Part shown: piece by piece, positions 33,401-43,575 of the stretch
Layout: each line of letters begins with the position of its first letter
Numbering within the stretch: position 1 is the stretch's first letter
The notes under the pieces: model-generated
What the model was told of the DNA's origin: nothing
Databases searched by the model: none
The model's input: the letters and a program-made list of their open reading frames with translations, nothing else
NCBI GenBank assembly: GCA_032719365.1
Contig: CM064875.1
Coordinates: 31,022,693 to 31,086,692, forward strand
Direction: 5' to 3'
DNA length: 64,000 bases
DNA from: Prinsepia uniflora
Lineage: Eukaryota; Streptophyta; Magnoliopsida; Rosales; Rosaceae
Position numbers and translations under genes: made by a program

Positions 33401-34058
33401 GTTATACTCGTAGTACGTTGGTGAGCGTGTTGGTAGTCGGCTTAGTTCCGATACCATTGGATTAGTTAAGGTCTTGTACATGGACTGGACATTGGATACT
33501 ATGCATTGGGTCATGGTATTTCTAATGGGTCTAGTTACACACAAGTCGAGTGAAATGCTTGTGGTTAGTGTAACCACGAGTGTGTGACATATCAGTTTTT
33601 GACTGGCGACTGTCAAGTGGTGGCAGTTTGTAGGAGGTGTCAGCGTGGATCCTGGTGTGAGGTCTGATGACTCCCAGTGGGAGCAGACGTCAGGATATCT
33701 TAGTGACTGAGTAAGGAACCGTGGAGTTGTTTATGTCAGCGAAAGGGTAGATTTGACAAGTGGGTTGATCATAGGATACTTGGGCTACTCTGATACTGAC
33801 AGGTGGTGTCAGTTCGGAGCGTACGACTTCTGCTATTCGACGTGGTCGAATGTAGACGAGGCGACATGAGCGTTAGTGGTACGTCTGGTTGCGGACGAGT
33901 ACGTATTACTCTGGTTAGATGGGGTACGAGTGTTGATTCTACTTTCCACGGGGTGGATGTGGAATCAGGATAGTTGGAGTTTCGAGAGCGAAACTAAATT
34001 AAGGAGGGAAGATTGGTTGGATTTAGGTCGGTTGGAATTTCGAGGACGAAATTAATTA
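30412..34058 (+). other. Non-coding interior of LARD Z
   Basis: No gag-pol. It is collinear with the interior of R (minus strand, 55888-59119) and with the Y and X pieces, so the non-coding sequence itself is kept in the family. It is rich in short perfect inverted repeats, e.g. 31538-31558, 31628-31663, 31726-31749, 32183-32201, 32634-32662, 33293-33313, 33335-33361, 33561-33577, 33795-33813 and 33835-33851. The part 32930-33250 is a degenerate GGATTTGG/GATTCGG repeat that is related to a block in LTR S (19900-20080). I recognise no protein. Confidence 0.8.
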
Positions 34059-34070
34059 AGGAGGGAAGGT
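34059..34070 (+). promoter_or_regulatory. Polypurine tract, LARD Z
   Basis: AGGAGGGAAGGT directly before the 3' LTR; primes plus-strand synthesis. Confidence 0.85.
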
Positions 34071-36893
34071 TGTAACGACCCATCCCAAATTCCATGATTA
34101 GATTAGTGACTAATCACGATTAGTGAGGCTAATCCGTGATTAGTAGAGCGAAATCGGACGAACGATGCGAAATGACCGTTTTGCCCCTGGTGGTGGCAAA
34201 ACGTTGACTTTTCAATCGGGCGGTCAAATGGACTTTGACCGATGACCGTGACGTAGTTCGTGACGTCACGAGTTCATAGACAGGTGGCACGTTCAATTCC
34301 GATGTTCGTAGAAGAAGTTATGACGTTCGGAAGTTTAGGGGCATTTTGGTAATTTGGGTGAATAGTAGGTCAAAAGTTGACTTTTTGACCAGGAGGTCCG
34401 ATGGCCGAGGGCCGAAGACCGTTACGTAGATAAGGACGATACGAATCCGTAGACAGGCGGCACGTCGAATTCGGACGTTCGACGGCGAAGTTACGGTTCA
34501 CGGAAGTTCCCAGTTACTATTCACGACGGCACGTTTTACGAGACAAAAAGTGCAGTTTTGTCTCTAGTGGGCCCAGATATTTAATGGAGGCCCAATGGAT
34601 GAGTGACACTTGTCACCCATCCACTGGCCAACCTCACCCACTCATGCACCAAAACACTCAACCGTGCATCCATTTTCCATTTTTCCTCCATTCATTACCC
34701 GATCCCATTTCTCACCCAAACCCATTCAACCCTTCCCATTGATCGTATAGGGGAGACCAGAGTGTGAGGATGGACCGGTGGACGCTGGTGGCAAGCCCAG
34801 GACGCACCGCCGTGGACGGCGGAGGAGGAGGAGATCGAGGTAATCGGTTTTACCCGATTTTGTCCATTTTCAATATTAGTGGTTATGGGTCGTTTTTGAT
34901 TGTTTTAATGAATTGGTTAGGATGTTAAGAAGCCATTAGGAAGGTTTTGGGAAGGTTTGAACGTTGAGGGACCTCTGGGGAGGATTTCGAAAAATTGAAC
35001 CGTGAGGGGATTTTTGGGTTCATGGGTTTTAATCGGTTTTAGGTTGTTTTGTTCATTAGGATTGATAGGAAACATTAAAATAGGAATTTAGGAATTAAAA
35101 TGGAAGAAAACGGATGAAAAACGAAGAGTGTAGGGCCTTGGACCGGTTACGCCGGTCCAGGCGGACCGGAATTGCAGAGAAAATCGGACCGGCCCGGTCG
35201 GACCGGTTCGATCGAAGGAAGAAGACGGTACTGTAGCGGCGCGTGAGGCCCACGCGCAGGGGCCTTTGGGCGGCGCGTGGCAGCGCGTGCTAGGGTTTTT
35301 GGGGATGTGTTCAACATACGAAATCATCTATTCGATGTAACAAACATTTTGGGACTGTTTTCGTGTCAATCGGACACCGTCTCGATATGTTTCGGGGCAT
35401 CGGAAGGTATAGGTTCGGGATTAAAAATAGCTAAAAATACGGGAAAATTACGGGGCTTTAGTGAGGGGTTATATAAGTAGTTAGTAACCCTCTAAATTAA
35501 TTTGGACAGGTTTGGAAGTCCCGGTGACGGTGATCGGCTCGGTGACGTATAGGCACGTATTTCGAGGTTTCGGTCCTAAACGGTGCCTATACGGGGCTGT
35601 AGGTCTTTATTGGTCTAAATGAAATGGTTTTGGATTTCCAAAAGGATAATGAATTTGATTTGATAATGTTGATTTGGATATTTGTGAATTATATGGTTTC
35701 ACGTATTTCGAGGCGATTTACGTGCTTGCACGTAAATCGAGGTTTTTCGGTTTTACTCCGATTTTCCATTCTTATGGTCTTGGAAATAATTTAATGAAAT
35801 AATTTTGGATTCGAAAAGGTAATTCTCGGACTTGAGGTCCATTTGATTTACGGAATCGGGCCAGAGGCCCAATTGGTTTACGATTCGGACCGGGGGTCCA
35901 GTTTCTATGTGACTTCGGGCCTAGTGCCCAGCTATGTGTTACAAATGGTTTTTACGGGTCATGACGGTTTATGGGAACCGGCATGAACCCCTGAAATGGA
36001 TTTACGGGTCATGACGGTTTATGGGAACCAGCATGAACCCATGAAAGGATTTTATGGTTCGTGACGGCTTATGGGGGCCGGGCATGAATCCTTGAAAGGT
36101 TTCAAGAATGGTTTCAAAAGGTTTTTCATATTCCATCCTATATATATGATTGTCTCCTCCGGGGAGGGTCGTTGGCCTGGGTGGACCCCGGAGTAGTCAC
36201 AGAGCACTGACTGAGTGGAGTCGCCCCCCAGTTGGGTTCCTTACTCTCAGGATGGGCATGGTTCGTTACCTTCAGGGAGGGTCATTGATCTACGGACATT
36301 GACCTGGGTGGACCCTGGAGAGACTTGGGTTTGAGACCCCGGTTAGCACACGTGTAGCTTTATTTTACCGTGACAGGTTCTGGATATGAATATATTGGAT
36401 AAACATGGTTTCAACTGGTTTGGGAAAACTGTGTTTTATGATGATAAATGGATTTGGGCTGAGATCCCACATATGTTTACTATGTTCTGGTTTTCTGTAA
36501 ATTGGTTTTGGGCAGGAGCCCGTGAGACTTGTGTTTACGGAACTTGGGGTTGTGACCCTATTTATGGATGTTTTAACATATATTATTGGATAAATGGTTT
36601 TACTATGCATGCATGCTTTTTAGTGGAGGGTATAAAGGTCTTCTTATGGAAATGTTTTTATAAATTCTTTATTTTTGTCCACTCACAACCTTTCTGTTTT
36701 TAATACCCTTCAGGTTGACAGCAGATGTGGACTGTAGCAGAGATCGAGATATCACATGCCTCCTCCGGATCCTGGCATACTCTGATAGCCCGGGAGGGCA
36801 AAGGTCGAAAATATCCCTTGTCTGACACTTCGTGTCAGACGGGAGCAGGGTCATCCCGCACAAATCCCGGGGGGATTGGGATGGGTCCTGTCA
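34071..36893 (+). repeat. LARD Z 3' LTR with a 142-bp net deletion
   Basis: Nearly identical to the 5' LTR. At about 35541-35547 the sequence jumps from GGCTCGG to TGACGTATAGG, losing the segment that in the 5' LTR holds the TGTGAGTGGAC arm and the first GCATGCATAAATG box. The partner arm GTCCACTCACA is kept at 36677-36687. Confidence 0.92.
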
Positions 36894-36898
36894 GCCAT

Positions 36899-37025
36899 TG
36901 TTCTGTCGTGGTTGGCAGTATGGGACCCCACTGCGAGATGAACGTAATTGTACCTTAGATTTTAAACCATGGGACGGTTATGTCGGGTTCGTCTATCACG
37001 ATATTATTGGATCGAATATGACGAT
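36899..37025 (+). mobile_element. Second interior piece of LARD Y
   Basis: Collinear with about 30577-30700 of Z (TGTTCTGTC...GGTTG(A/G)CAGT...GGGACCC). Ends ACGAT, the left target duplication of W. The next Y piece begins at 52718. Confidence 0.8.
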
Positions 37026-38200
37026 TGACAGGACCCGTCCCAAATCCTTCGGGATTAACGTGGGACGTGCCTACTCCCGTCTGACACGGACCAGGGATAA
37101 TTCCGTCATTTGCCCAACCAGGGCAATCAGAGGGCGCTAGGATCCGAATGAGGAATGTGAATGTCTCGTCCCTGCTACAGCCGCATCCGCGATCAACCTG
37201 AAGGGTATTCAAAACAAAAAGCTGTGAGTGGACAAAACAAATATTTTATAAAAATATTTCATAAAAAGACCTTTATGCCCTTTATTAAAAACATATGCAT
37301 GCATTCAGAAACCATTTCTAAGGTTCATACCTAGTCCCCATAAACCATCATGAACCATAAAACCATTTCGGCCTTGCCCCGAAATCCGTCAATCAATACA
37401 TGAGACCTCATCCCAAACCAAAACACGTGGGAACTCATCCCAAATCTAGCTCATATGGGTCTCAGCCCAAAACCGATACACGCGGGTCTCAGCCCAATGC
37501 CGTCTTAGTGAAAACTCGTACACATATACATATATACATATATAATGTAACACCCCGAAAATTCGAGGATTTTAATATTGTAATTTAATATATGAATTGA
37601 CGTTTTTACCTTTGTGAATGGTATGGCCAAATTATTGACTTTTTGATTGGAGGATCAAATGGACTTTGACTAGTGACCATGACGTTGTTCGGGACGTCAC
37701 GAGTTCATAGACAGGTGGCACGTCCAATTCAGACGATCAGGGAAAAAGTTATGATTATCAGAAGTTCAGGGGCATTACCGTAAGTTGGACTTTAGGGGCG
37801 AAAATGTTGACTTTTTGTTTGGAAACTAATTTTCACATGTCTCAAGGACCGTTAGGTAGGTCTCGATGTCCTGAGTTCGTAGACAGGCGGCACGTCGAAA
37901 TCGGACTTCGTACGAGGAAGTTATGGTCAGAAAAGTGAAATAGGGAGGTTCGCGTCTCGGTTTTCCTGTCGAATATTTTATTCAGATATTCTGATTTGAG
38001 GACACCTGGATGAGTGACAAGTGTCACTCATCCATTGGCTAGATTGGATCAGCTCCACTAAGCATTTAAATAGAATTAAACCCACCTTTTGATCTCAGCC
38101 ATTCATCTCAAAAACCTTCAGATTTAATCCCATCCCTTGATCTCATTTCTGAGATTGAATATGGACCCTCCATTTCATGTATCAGATTCCCTCCCCATTC

Positions 38201-38210
38201 TATATATTTT
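38201..38210 (+). promoter_or_regulatory. TATA box, V 5' LTR
   Basis: TATATATTTT in an AT-rich context about 170 bp after the U3 palindrome, followed by a pyrimidine-rich stretch suitable for a start site. Same block at 48069-48078 in the 3' LTR and on the minus strand of M at 16165-16174. Transcription of the element would start about 30 bp downstream. Confidence 0.65.
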
Positions 38211-38719
38211 CCTAACCCGACACCCTCACATACTGTCCATTAATTCAACACATCCGCATCGCACCCACTCTCCGTGTCTGTGTGTGAGAGACTCACTATT
38301 GACGGCGGTGAACGGCGGTGAACGGCGGCAAGGTGAGCTGTTTTTAACTCGAAACCGTTTTAAAAACTCAGGATTTGGAAGCTTGATTTCCAGCGTGTGT
38401 TGTCGAGTTTTATTGACCCTAATCGACTCTCTGGACTGGTAGGAAACTTTAGGACGTGTCTGCGTGACCAGAAGTGACCTGAACGGATGTTTAACGGCGA
38501 CGGGAGAACTGGGTCTGTTCATCGAGGTAAGCCTTCAATCCAGTCCTTGTTTATTGATTTTAATTAGGTAGAACCCTTTCTAGGATTAAGACGAGAATGT
38601 AGGAACAAACTAGAACGAAAATGGTTGAGAATTGAAGAAATGGTGACTGGGTCAGATCGCGAGTCTAATCGACCCGAGTTGCAGAGATACGGGTTGACCC
38701 GTCTGAGGACAGAGGTGAT

Positions 38720-39010
38720 GATGTGGCACCCTGTCAGACCTGTCAGTGACGTGGACAACTCTTGTGTCGACACGTGTCACATGTCAGTGCACAGTCAGCA
38801 CTGACATGTTAGTGACGTGGCCCAATCAGGGACTGCCACATGTCACTGACATGTTAGTGAAGTGGACCAGTGCCGTGCTGACACGTGGCACATGTCAGAT
38901 CTTACACGAGGCCTGATAGATCAGTGAGGTGGACCAATCGGGTGTTGACACGTGCCACCTGTCAGATGACATCAGCATGACGTCATGCTGACGTCAGCAG
39001 TGACATCAGC
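38720..39010. repeat. ACGTG/TGTCA-rich micro-repeat block, V 5' LTR
   Basis: Many overlapping short copies of GACATGTCA, GTGACGTGG, CACGTGTCA and GTGCCACGTG-like words. Equivalent blocks are 48590-48890 (3' LTR) and 15345-15680 (M, reverse). CACGTG and ACGTGTC are core sites for plant bZIP/bHLH factors (G-box and ABRE types). No protein coding. Confidence 0.8.
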
Positions 39011-40315
39011 AGGGACTGTTCCTGCGTTGACCGACGCGTTGACCGGCGCGTGGGGGCGCGTGTGAACAGTGTTTTTGGTGGGACCACCACCATTCTTTAG
39101 GTTTCGACGATCCGGATCCAATGGCGGTGGTTTCGGGTCGATCGGAGATCATTAAGTTGGTCAAAATGAGCTTTATTACCTCAGGAAGCGCGTTCGGCTG
39201 GCTTTGCCAGGCCGGTTTCGGTCTAGGGTTTCATGGTTAAATGTTAGGGGTTTGTATTGACCTTTACGTATACTTTGGATATGACAGGGATTGTACAATT
39301 GTACCAGAACGAGGGTATACGTTCGGTTCCTAGCAGGATTGTACTGTGAGTGGGTCGTTTTCCTTAAACCCTTGCGTGCGTAAATGTTTTCTAGTTTACT
39401 TATATATATTCACATGCTAAAAACAAATAACGGTTTTGATGATATGGAAATTATGGTTATGGCACGTTTCACGGTATTTGGGCATGAGACCCATCTGATG
39501 AAACTTAAAGATTGGTTTGGATTTTATCTATGTATATATATATATGCTTTGCATGTGGATATCAATAAAATGTATTTGGTACTGCACTGTATAGATCCAT
39601 TCATGTGATACTATCTCCTCCAGATGAGGTACCCCGGAGTGGTCACGGATTCTAGAACGTCCAGCGTCTATGACGCTAAGCATCAGGGATGCTGTACCCG
39701 AACGGGGTTCGGGGATTGAACTCGGAATTGAGACCCGAGTGGCACGCGTAGCCTTGAGATTGTGACCTTATTGGACGTCAAGGATGTCAGACATCGGTGA
39801 TGTCAAGATCGGAGTGTATAGTACAGTGGCTAAAATTATGTTTATGGTTTTATTATATACCTTATGATACATATTATATGAATTATGTTTTTAATTTCTG
39901 ATGCATGCATGTTTGGAAAACGGAGGGGTAAATTATACGTTTTGCTTACTAAACGATTTTATAAACTTGAAGTTTCGGCCCACTCACCCTTGATGTTTTG
40001 GTAACCCCTCCAGGTCGTGCTAATGAGGTAGAGGAGGAACCTGTGGCTGAGGCATAGATCTACTTCTGCATACCTGAATCCCTGTTGGGTGATTTTACCC
40101 GCAGGTTTATGTTAGAGTTGTGCTCGCAACTTGTAGTTTTGGATTTCATCCCTTGTCTGACATCTGTTTATTTCGGATTTGATGCAAAACTTTAATTTGG
40201 TTTTTATGCATTTGAACGTTTAAGGTTAAAATTGGAACATTATTTTGGGTGTCAGACGGGAGCAGGGCACGTCCCCATGTGGTCCCAGAGAGTATCGGGG
40301 CGGGTCCTGTCAGCT

Positions 40316-40327
40316 TGGTATCAGAGC
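40316..40327 (+). promoter_or_regulatory. Primer-binding site, chromovirus V
   Basis: TGGTATCAGAGC three bases after the LTR; initiator Met tRNA type, as usual in chromoviruses. Confidence 0.95.
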
Positions 40328-40425
40328 ACTAGGTTGTGGTCAGCATGCTAGGCTAGCGATTAGTACTAGTTACTTTTCGAGTTTAAGGATAATGTTAACT
40401 GATCTATGCCTCTTGACAGTTGGTT

Positions 40426-42123
40426 ATGCCTCCAAGGAGGATTCCTCATACACAAACTGGCGAGGATCTGGAAAGGGATATGGATTGCGCAAGCATTGAG
40501 CGGGCTCAGCGTTTGGGAGCCACACCTTTCAGCGGGGGATCAAACCCCGAAGATGCTCATGATTGGATCACCAAATGGGAAAGGATCTTCACGGTGATGC
40601 ACTGCCCTCCGGGCGAACGGGTGACTTTGGCGTCCTTCTTGCTAGAAGGAGGAGCCTACCAGTGGTGGCACGGCCTTGAAATGTCTGGGTGGTCTGTCCA
40701 TACCACTACTTGGGAAGCTTTCCGTTCCCGATTTCTGGACCAGTACTACCCGCGATCATTTCGCGCGGTACAGGAGGCTGAATTCCTGCGGGTGGAGCAG
40801 GGAGATATGTCCGTTGCGGACTACGAGCAGACTTTCAGAAAACTATCCCGGTTCGCTGCATCATTCGTGAGCACGGATGAGGACAACTGCCAAAGGTTCG
40901 AGCTTGGACTCCGAGGGGAGATCCGGACAAGTGTGACTGCTGCTACTCATGCTTCACTGAGAGATATGGTCGACGCTGCAGTTCGTGTCGAGGCCAGTCT
41001 GGCGGCACACCAGACACGACAGCCTTCGGGCGAGGGGCGACGTCAGGATTGCCCACATCGTGGGCCAACGGGCCAGAAGAACAACAAGGGAGGAGGCTAC
41101 AGGGGAGCACCCTCATCCTTTAAAGGTCGTGGCTGGTCAGGTCGACGTGGAGGCTCTCAGGGCAGAGGATCAGGATACAACTCCTGGCAACGTTCATCTT
41201 GGAGCGGTGCTTCTGGTGAGCATTCGGACAGGCCAAGGCCAGTGACCTGTTTTGCATGCGGAGAGGAGGGCCACTATGCCTGTGATTGCCCGATGTTGTC
41301 CAAGAGCAACGACGCTGGGAGCTCTAGTGTGGTGCAGAGCATGGCTTCCCACACTAATGGAGGTTGCGGTCAGGGAGGTGACCGTGGTGCTGGGCGTGGC
41401 GCGCGCGGACGCGGACAGAATGGAGGGCCTAGGGCTCAAGTGTTTGCAATGACCCAGCAGCAGGCGAGGACTGCCCCAGGCGTGGTTACAGGTACACTAC
41501 ATATCTTAAACCTTCTTGTATGTGTATTGATGGATGCGGGGGCTACACATTCTTTTATGTCGAAGAGTTGTGCTGGTATGCTTGATTGTGTGGTATCAGC
41601 CTTAGATTGCGAAATGGCTGTTGGCACCCCGATGAGCATCGTGTACCTTGTGAATCAGGTGATTCGGAGGTGCCCGGTGAGAATTGAGGATGTGGATTTG
41701 CTAGCGGACTTGATTATTCTGGATATCCACGACTTCGATGTAATTTTGGGAATGGATTGGCTATCGGAGCATGGGTCGCTCATCGATTGTTGTAGTAGGC
41801 AAGTGATTCTGCGGAGCCCGGGTTTGCCGGAGGTTATCTTTCAGGGGGAGCGTGACGGTTCGCATCCTGAAGTGATTTCTTCACTTACTGCTACCAAAAT
41901 TCTACGGAAGGGATGCCAGGGTTATCTGGCGCATGTCGTGTCGGAACAGGTTGATACTCTGGGTTTCGACGAGATACCGGTGGTACGTGAGTTTCCGGAT
42001 GTGTTCCCGGAAGACTTACCTGGGTTACCACCATTGCGGGAGATCGAGTTTACAATTGAGCTACTCCCCGGTACCCGTCCTATATCCCAGGCACCATACC
42101 GGATGACGCCGGCCGAGTTATGA
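40426..42123 (+). CDS. gag: Chromovirus V Gag-protease ORF (start of the polyprotein)
   Basis: About 565 codons from ATG 40426 (Met-Pro-Pro-Arg) to TGA 42121-42123. Residues ~30-200 are a capsid-like Gag domain ('GSNPEDAHDWITKWERIF', 'LEGGAYQWWHGLE', 'WEAFRSRFLDQYYP', 'Q.EFLRVEQGDMSVADYEQTF'). A Gly/Arg-rich RNA-binding stretch follows, then a CCHC knuckle C-x2-C-x4-H-x4-C (CFACGEEGHYACDC, near 41250-41291). The protease has 'LMDAGATHSFMS' (about 41527) where the family has D-(S/T)-G, so the residue next to the catalytic Asp is Ala, likely harmful. 'DFDVILGMDWLSEHG' follows. 'FPDVFPEDLPGLPP' and 'YRMTPAEL' are the lead-in to RT; the TGA falls where AELKELK is usual, so it is a premature stop and not the natural end. 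Confidence 0.88.
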   Translation: MPPRRIPHTQTGEDLERDMDCASIERAQRLGATPFSGGSNPEDAHDWITKWERIFTVMHCPPGERVTLASFLLEGGAYQWWHGLEMSGWSVHTTTWEAFRSRFLDQYYPRSFRAVQEAEFLRVEQGDMSVADYEQTFRKLSRFAASFVSTDEDNCQRFELGLRGEIRTSVTAATHASLRDMVDAAVRVEASLAAHQTRQPSGEGRRQDCPHRGPTGQKNNKGGGYRGAPSSFKGRGWSGRRGGSQGRGSGYNSWQRSSWSGASGEHSDRPRPVTCFACGEEGHYACDCPMLSKSNDAGSSSVVQSMASHTNGGCGQGGDRGAGRGARGRGQNGGPRAQVFAMTQQQARTAPGVVTGTLHILNLLVCVLMDAGATHSFMSKSCAGMLDCVVSALDCEMAVGTPMSIVYLVNQVIRRCPVRIEDVDLLADLIILDIHDFDVILGMDWLSEHGSLIDCCSRQVILRSPGLPEVIFQGERDGSHPEVISSLTATKILRKGCQGYLAHVVSEQVDTLGFDEIPVVREFPDVFPEDLPGLPPLREIEFTIELLPGTRPISQAPYRMTPAEL

Positions 42124-43575
42124 GAACTCAAAACTCAATTACAGGAGTTGGTGGATTTGGGATATGTCCGACTGAGCACTTCACCGTGGGGAGCACCGGT
42201 GTTGTTCGTAAAGAAGAAGGAAGGGAGTCTCTGTTTGTGCATTGACTATCGGCAACTCAACAAGGTGACACTAAGGAACCAGTATCCTCTACCCAAAATC
42301 GATGACCTTTTTGACTAGTTGCGGGGAGCACAATGCTTTTCGAAGATTGATTTGCGGTCTGGGTATCACCAATTGAGGATTTCGGAGGAGGATATTCCGA
42401 AAACTGCTTTTCGAACCCGTTACGGACACTACGAGTTCCTTGTTATGCCTTTTGGTTTGACGAATGCTCCAGCAGCATTCATGGATCTGATGAACCGGGT
42501 CTTCCGACCCTATTTGGATAAATTCGTGATTGTGTTCATCGATGATATCTTGGTGTACTCGAGGAGTGCCGGAGCACATGAGGAACATCTTCGGTTAGTG
42601 TTGGAGAAACTGAGACAGGAACAGTTGTACGCCAAGCTGAGCAAGTGTCAGTTTTGGCAGAACAGTATTGGTTTTCTGGGACACGTGATATCGACGGATG
42701 GGATTAGCGTGGATCCCCAGAAAACAGAAGCGGTTGACTAACTGGGCTAGACCGACAACGGTAACGGAGGTGCGGAGTTTTTTCGGGTTAACTGGTTACT
42801 ACCGAAGATTCGTGGAGGGTTTCTCAAAAATTGCTGCACCATTGACTCGTTTGACTCGGAAGGGAGTGAAATTCATTTGGGACGAGTAGTGTGATCGGAG
42901 TTTTCAAGAATTGAAGGATCGATTGACCACTGCACCTGTCCTTGCATTGTCGGATGACAGTGGAGAATTCGTGGTCTTTAGTGACGCATCGCTACAAGGT
43001 TTGGGCTGCGTGTTGATGCAAACTGGCAAGGTTATCGCCTATGCATCCCGGCAGCTAAAGACTCATGAGTTGAACTACCCAACCCATGATTTGGAGTTGG
43101 CAGCGGTGGTTCATGCTCTAAAAATCTGGAGACATTACCTATTCGGCGCAACGTGCCGGATATACACCGACCACTAGAGTCTAAAGTATTTATTCACTCA
43201 GAAGGAGCTTAACATGAGGCAACGGAGATGGTTGGAACTACTGAAGGATTATGACTGTACGATCGAGTACCATTCGAGTAAGGCCAATGTGGTGGCAGAT
43301 GCACTCAGCAGGAATAACCAATACTCTGTATGGGGCTTTGTTGGCCAGCTTCCATGTACGACCTGTACTGATTGATCGGATCATCGAGGCACAACTTCGG
43401 GATCCGATACTCTGTATTTACAGGATTGAGGTCGATGCAGATGGGAGAGAGGATTTTACCATCCGGGATGATGGAGCACTAGTGAAGTTGGACCGTTTGT
43501 GTGTACCTGCAGTGGCAGAGTTACGGGCCGAGATTCTGGAGGAGGCCCATAGTTCGGCTTATGCTATGCATCCGG
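42124..43575 (+). pseudogene. pol: Chromovirus V reverse transcriptase and RNase H, broken
   Basis: RT: 'SPWGAPVLFVKKKEG', 'CIDYRQLNK', TAG at 42316-42318 (in place of Gln), 'FSKIDLRSGYHQLRI', 'VMPFGLTNAPAAFMDLMN', catalytic 'VFIDDILVYS' (FIDD codons at 42535-42546), 'FLGHVIS'. A one-base insertion near 42734 shifts the frame; 'FFGLTGYYRRFVEGFSKIAAPL' follows; TAG 42887-42889. RNase H: 'FVVFSDASLQGLGCVL', 'YPTHDLELAAVVHALKIWRHYL', 'IYTDH', then TAG 43175-43177, and 'ANVVADALSR'. A second frameshift lies about 43310-43335, before the integrase start 'EAHSSAYAMHP'. Solo LTR U cuts the frame at 43576. Confidence 0.9.

Larger units (their letters stand above)
27432..36893 (+). mobile_element. Complete LARD 'Z' (non-coding LTR element)
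   Basis: 9462 bp, flanked by GCCAT at 27427-27431 and 36894-36898. LTRs are 27432-30396 (2965 bp) and 34071-36893 (2823 bp). The 3674-bp interior has a perfect initiator-Met PBS and a PPT but no gag, protease, RT or integrase; its longest ORFs are about 100 codons without recognisable domains. Long LTRs with a long conserved non-coding interior define LARDs. By eye the LTRs differ by about twenty substitutions plus one 142-bp net deletion in the 3' LTR, so this is a young insertion. Proteins would come from a related autonomous element, perhaps a Tekay-type chromovirus like V, which shares the PBS and LTR ends. Confidence 0.92.
37546..40312 (+). repeat. Chromovirus V 5' LTR
   Basis: TGTAACACCCCG ... 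GGGGCGGGTCCTGTCA. Landmarks: TGACGT-type box pairs (about 37679-37705 and a related module 37845-37895), palindrome 38008-38033, TATA TATATATTTT 38201-38210, donor-like AAG|GTGAGC (38333) and GAG|GTAAGC (38527), ACGTG/TGTCA-rich block about 38720-39010, arm 39345-39357, hairpin arrays 39649-39693 and about 39776-39806, CATGCATG about 39901, arm 39976-39988, acceptor-like CCCCTCCAG ending 40013, split terminal hairpin (about 40144-40153 with 40250-40258). Confidence 0.93.

Noticed and set aside
38305..38330. GGCGGTGAAC repeats as a coding Gly-rich start
   Set aside because: Short micro-repeat in the V LTR leader ahead of a donor-like site; not kept as a frame in the 3' LTR.
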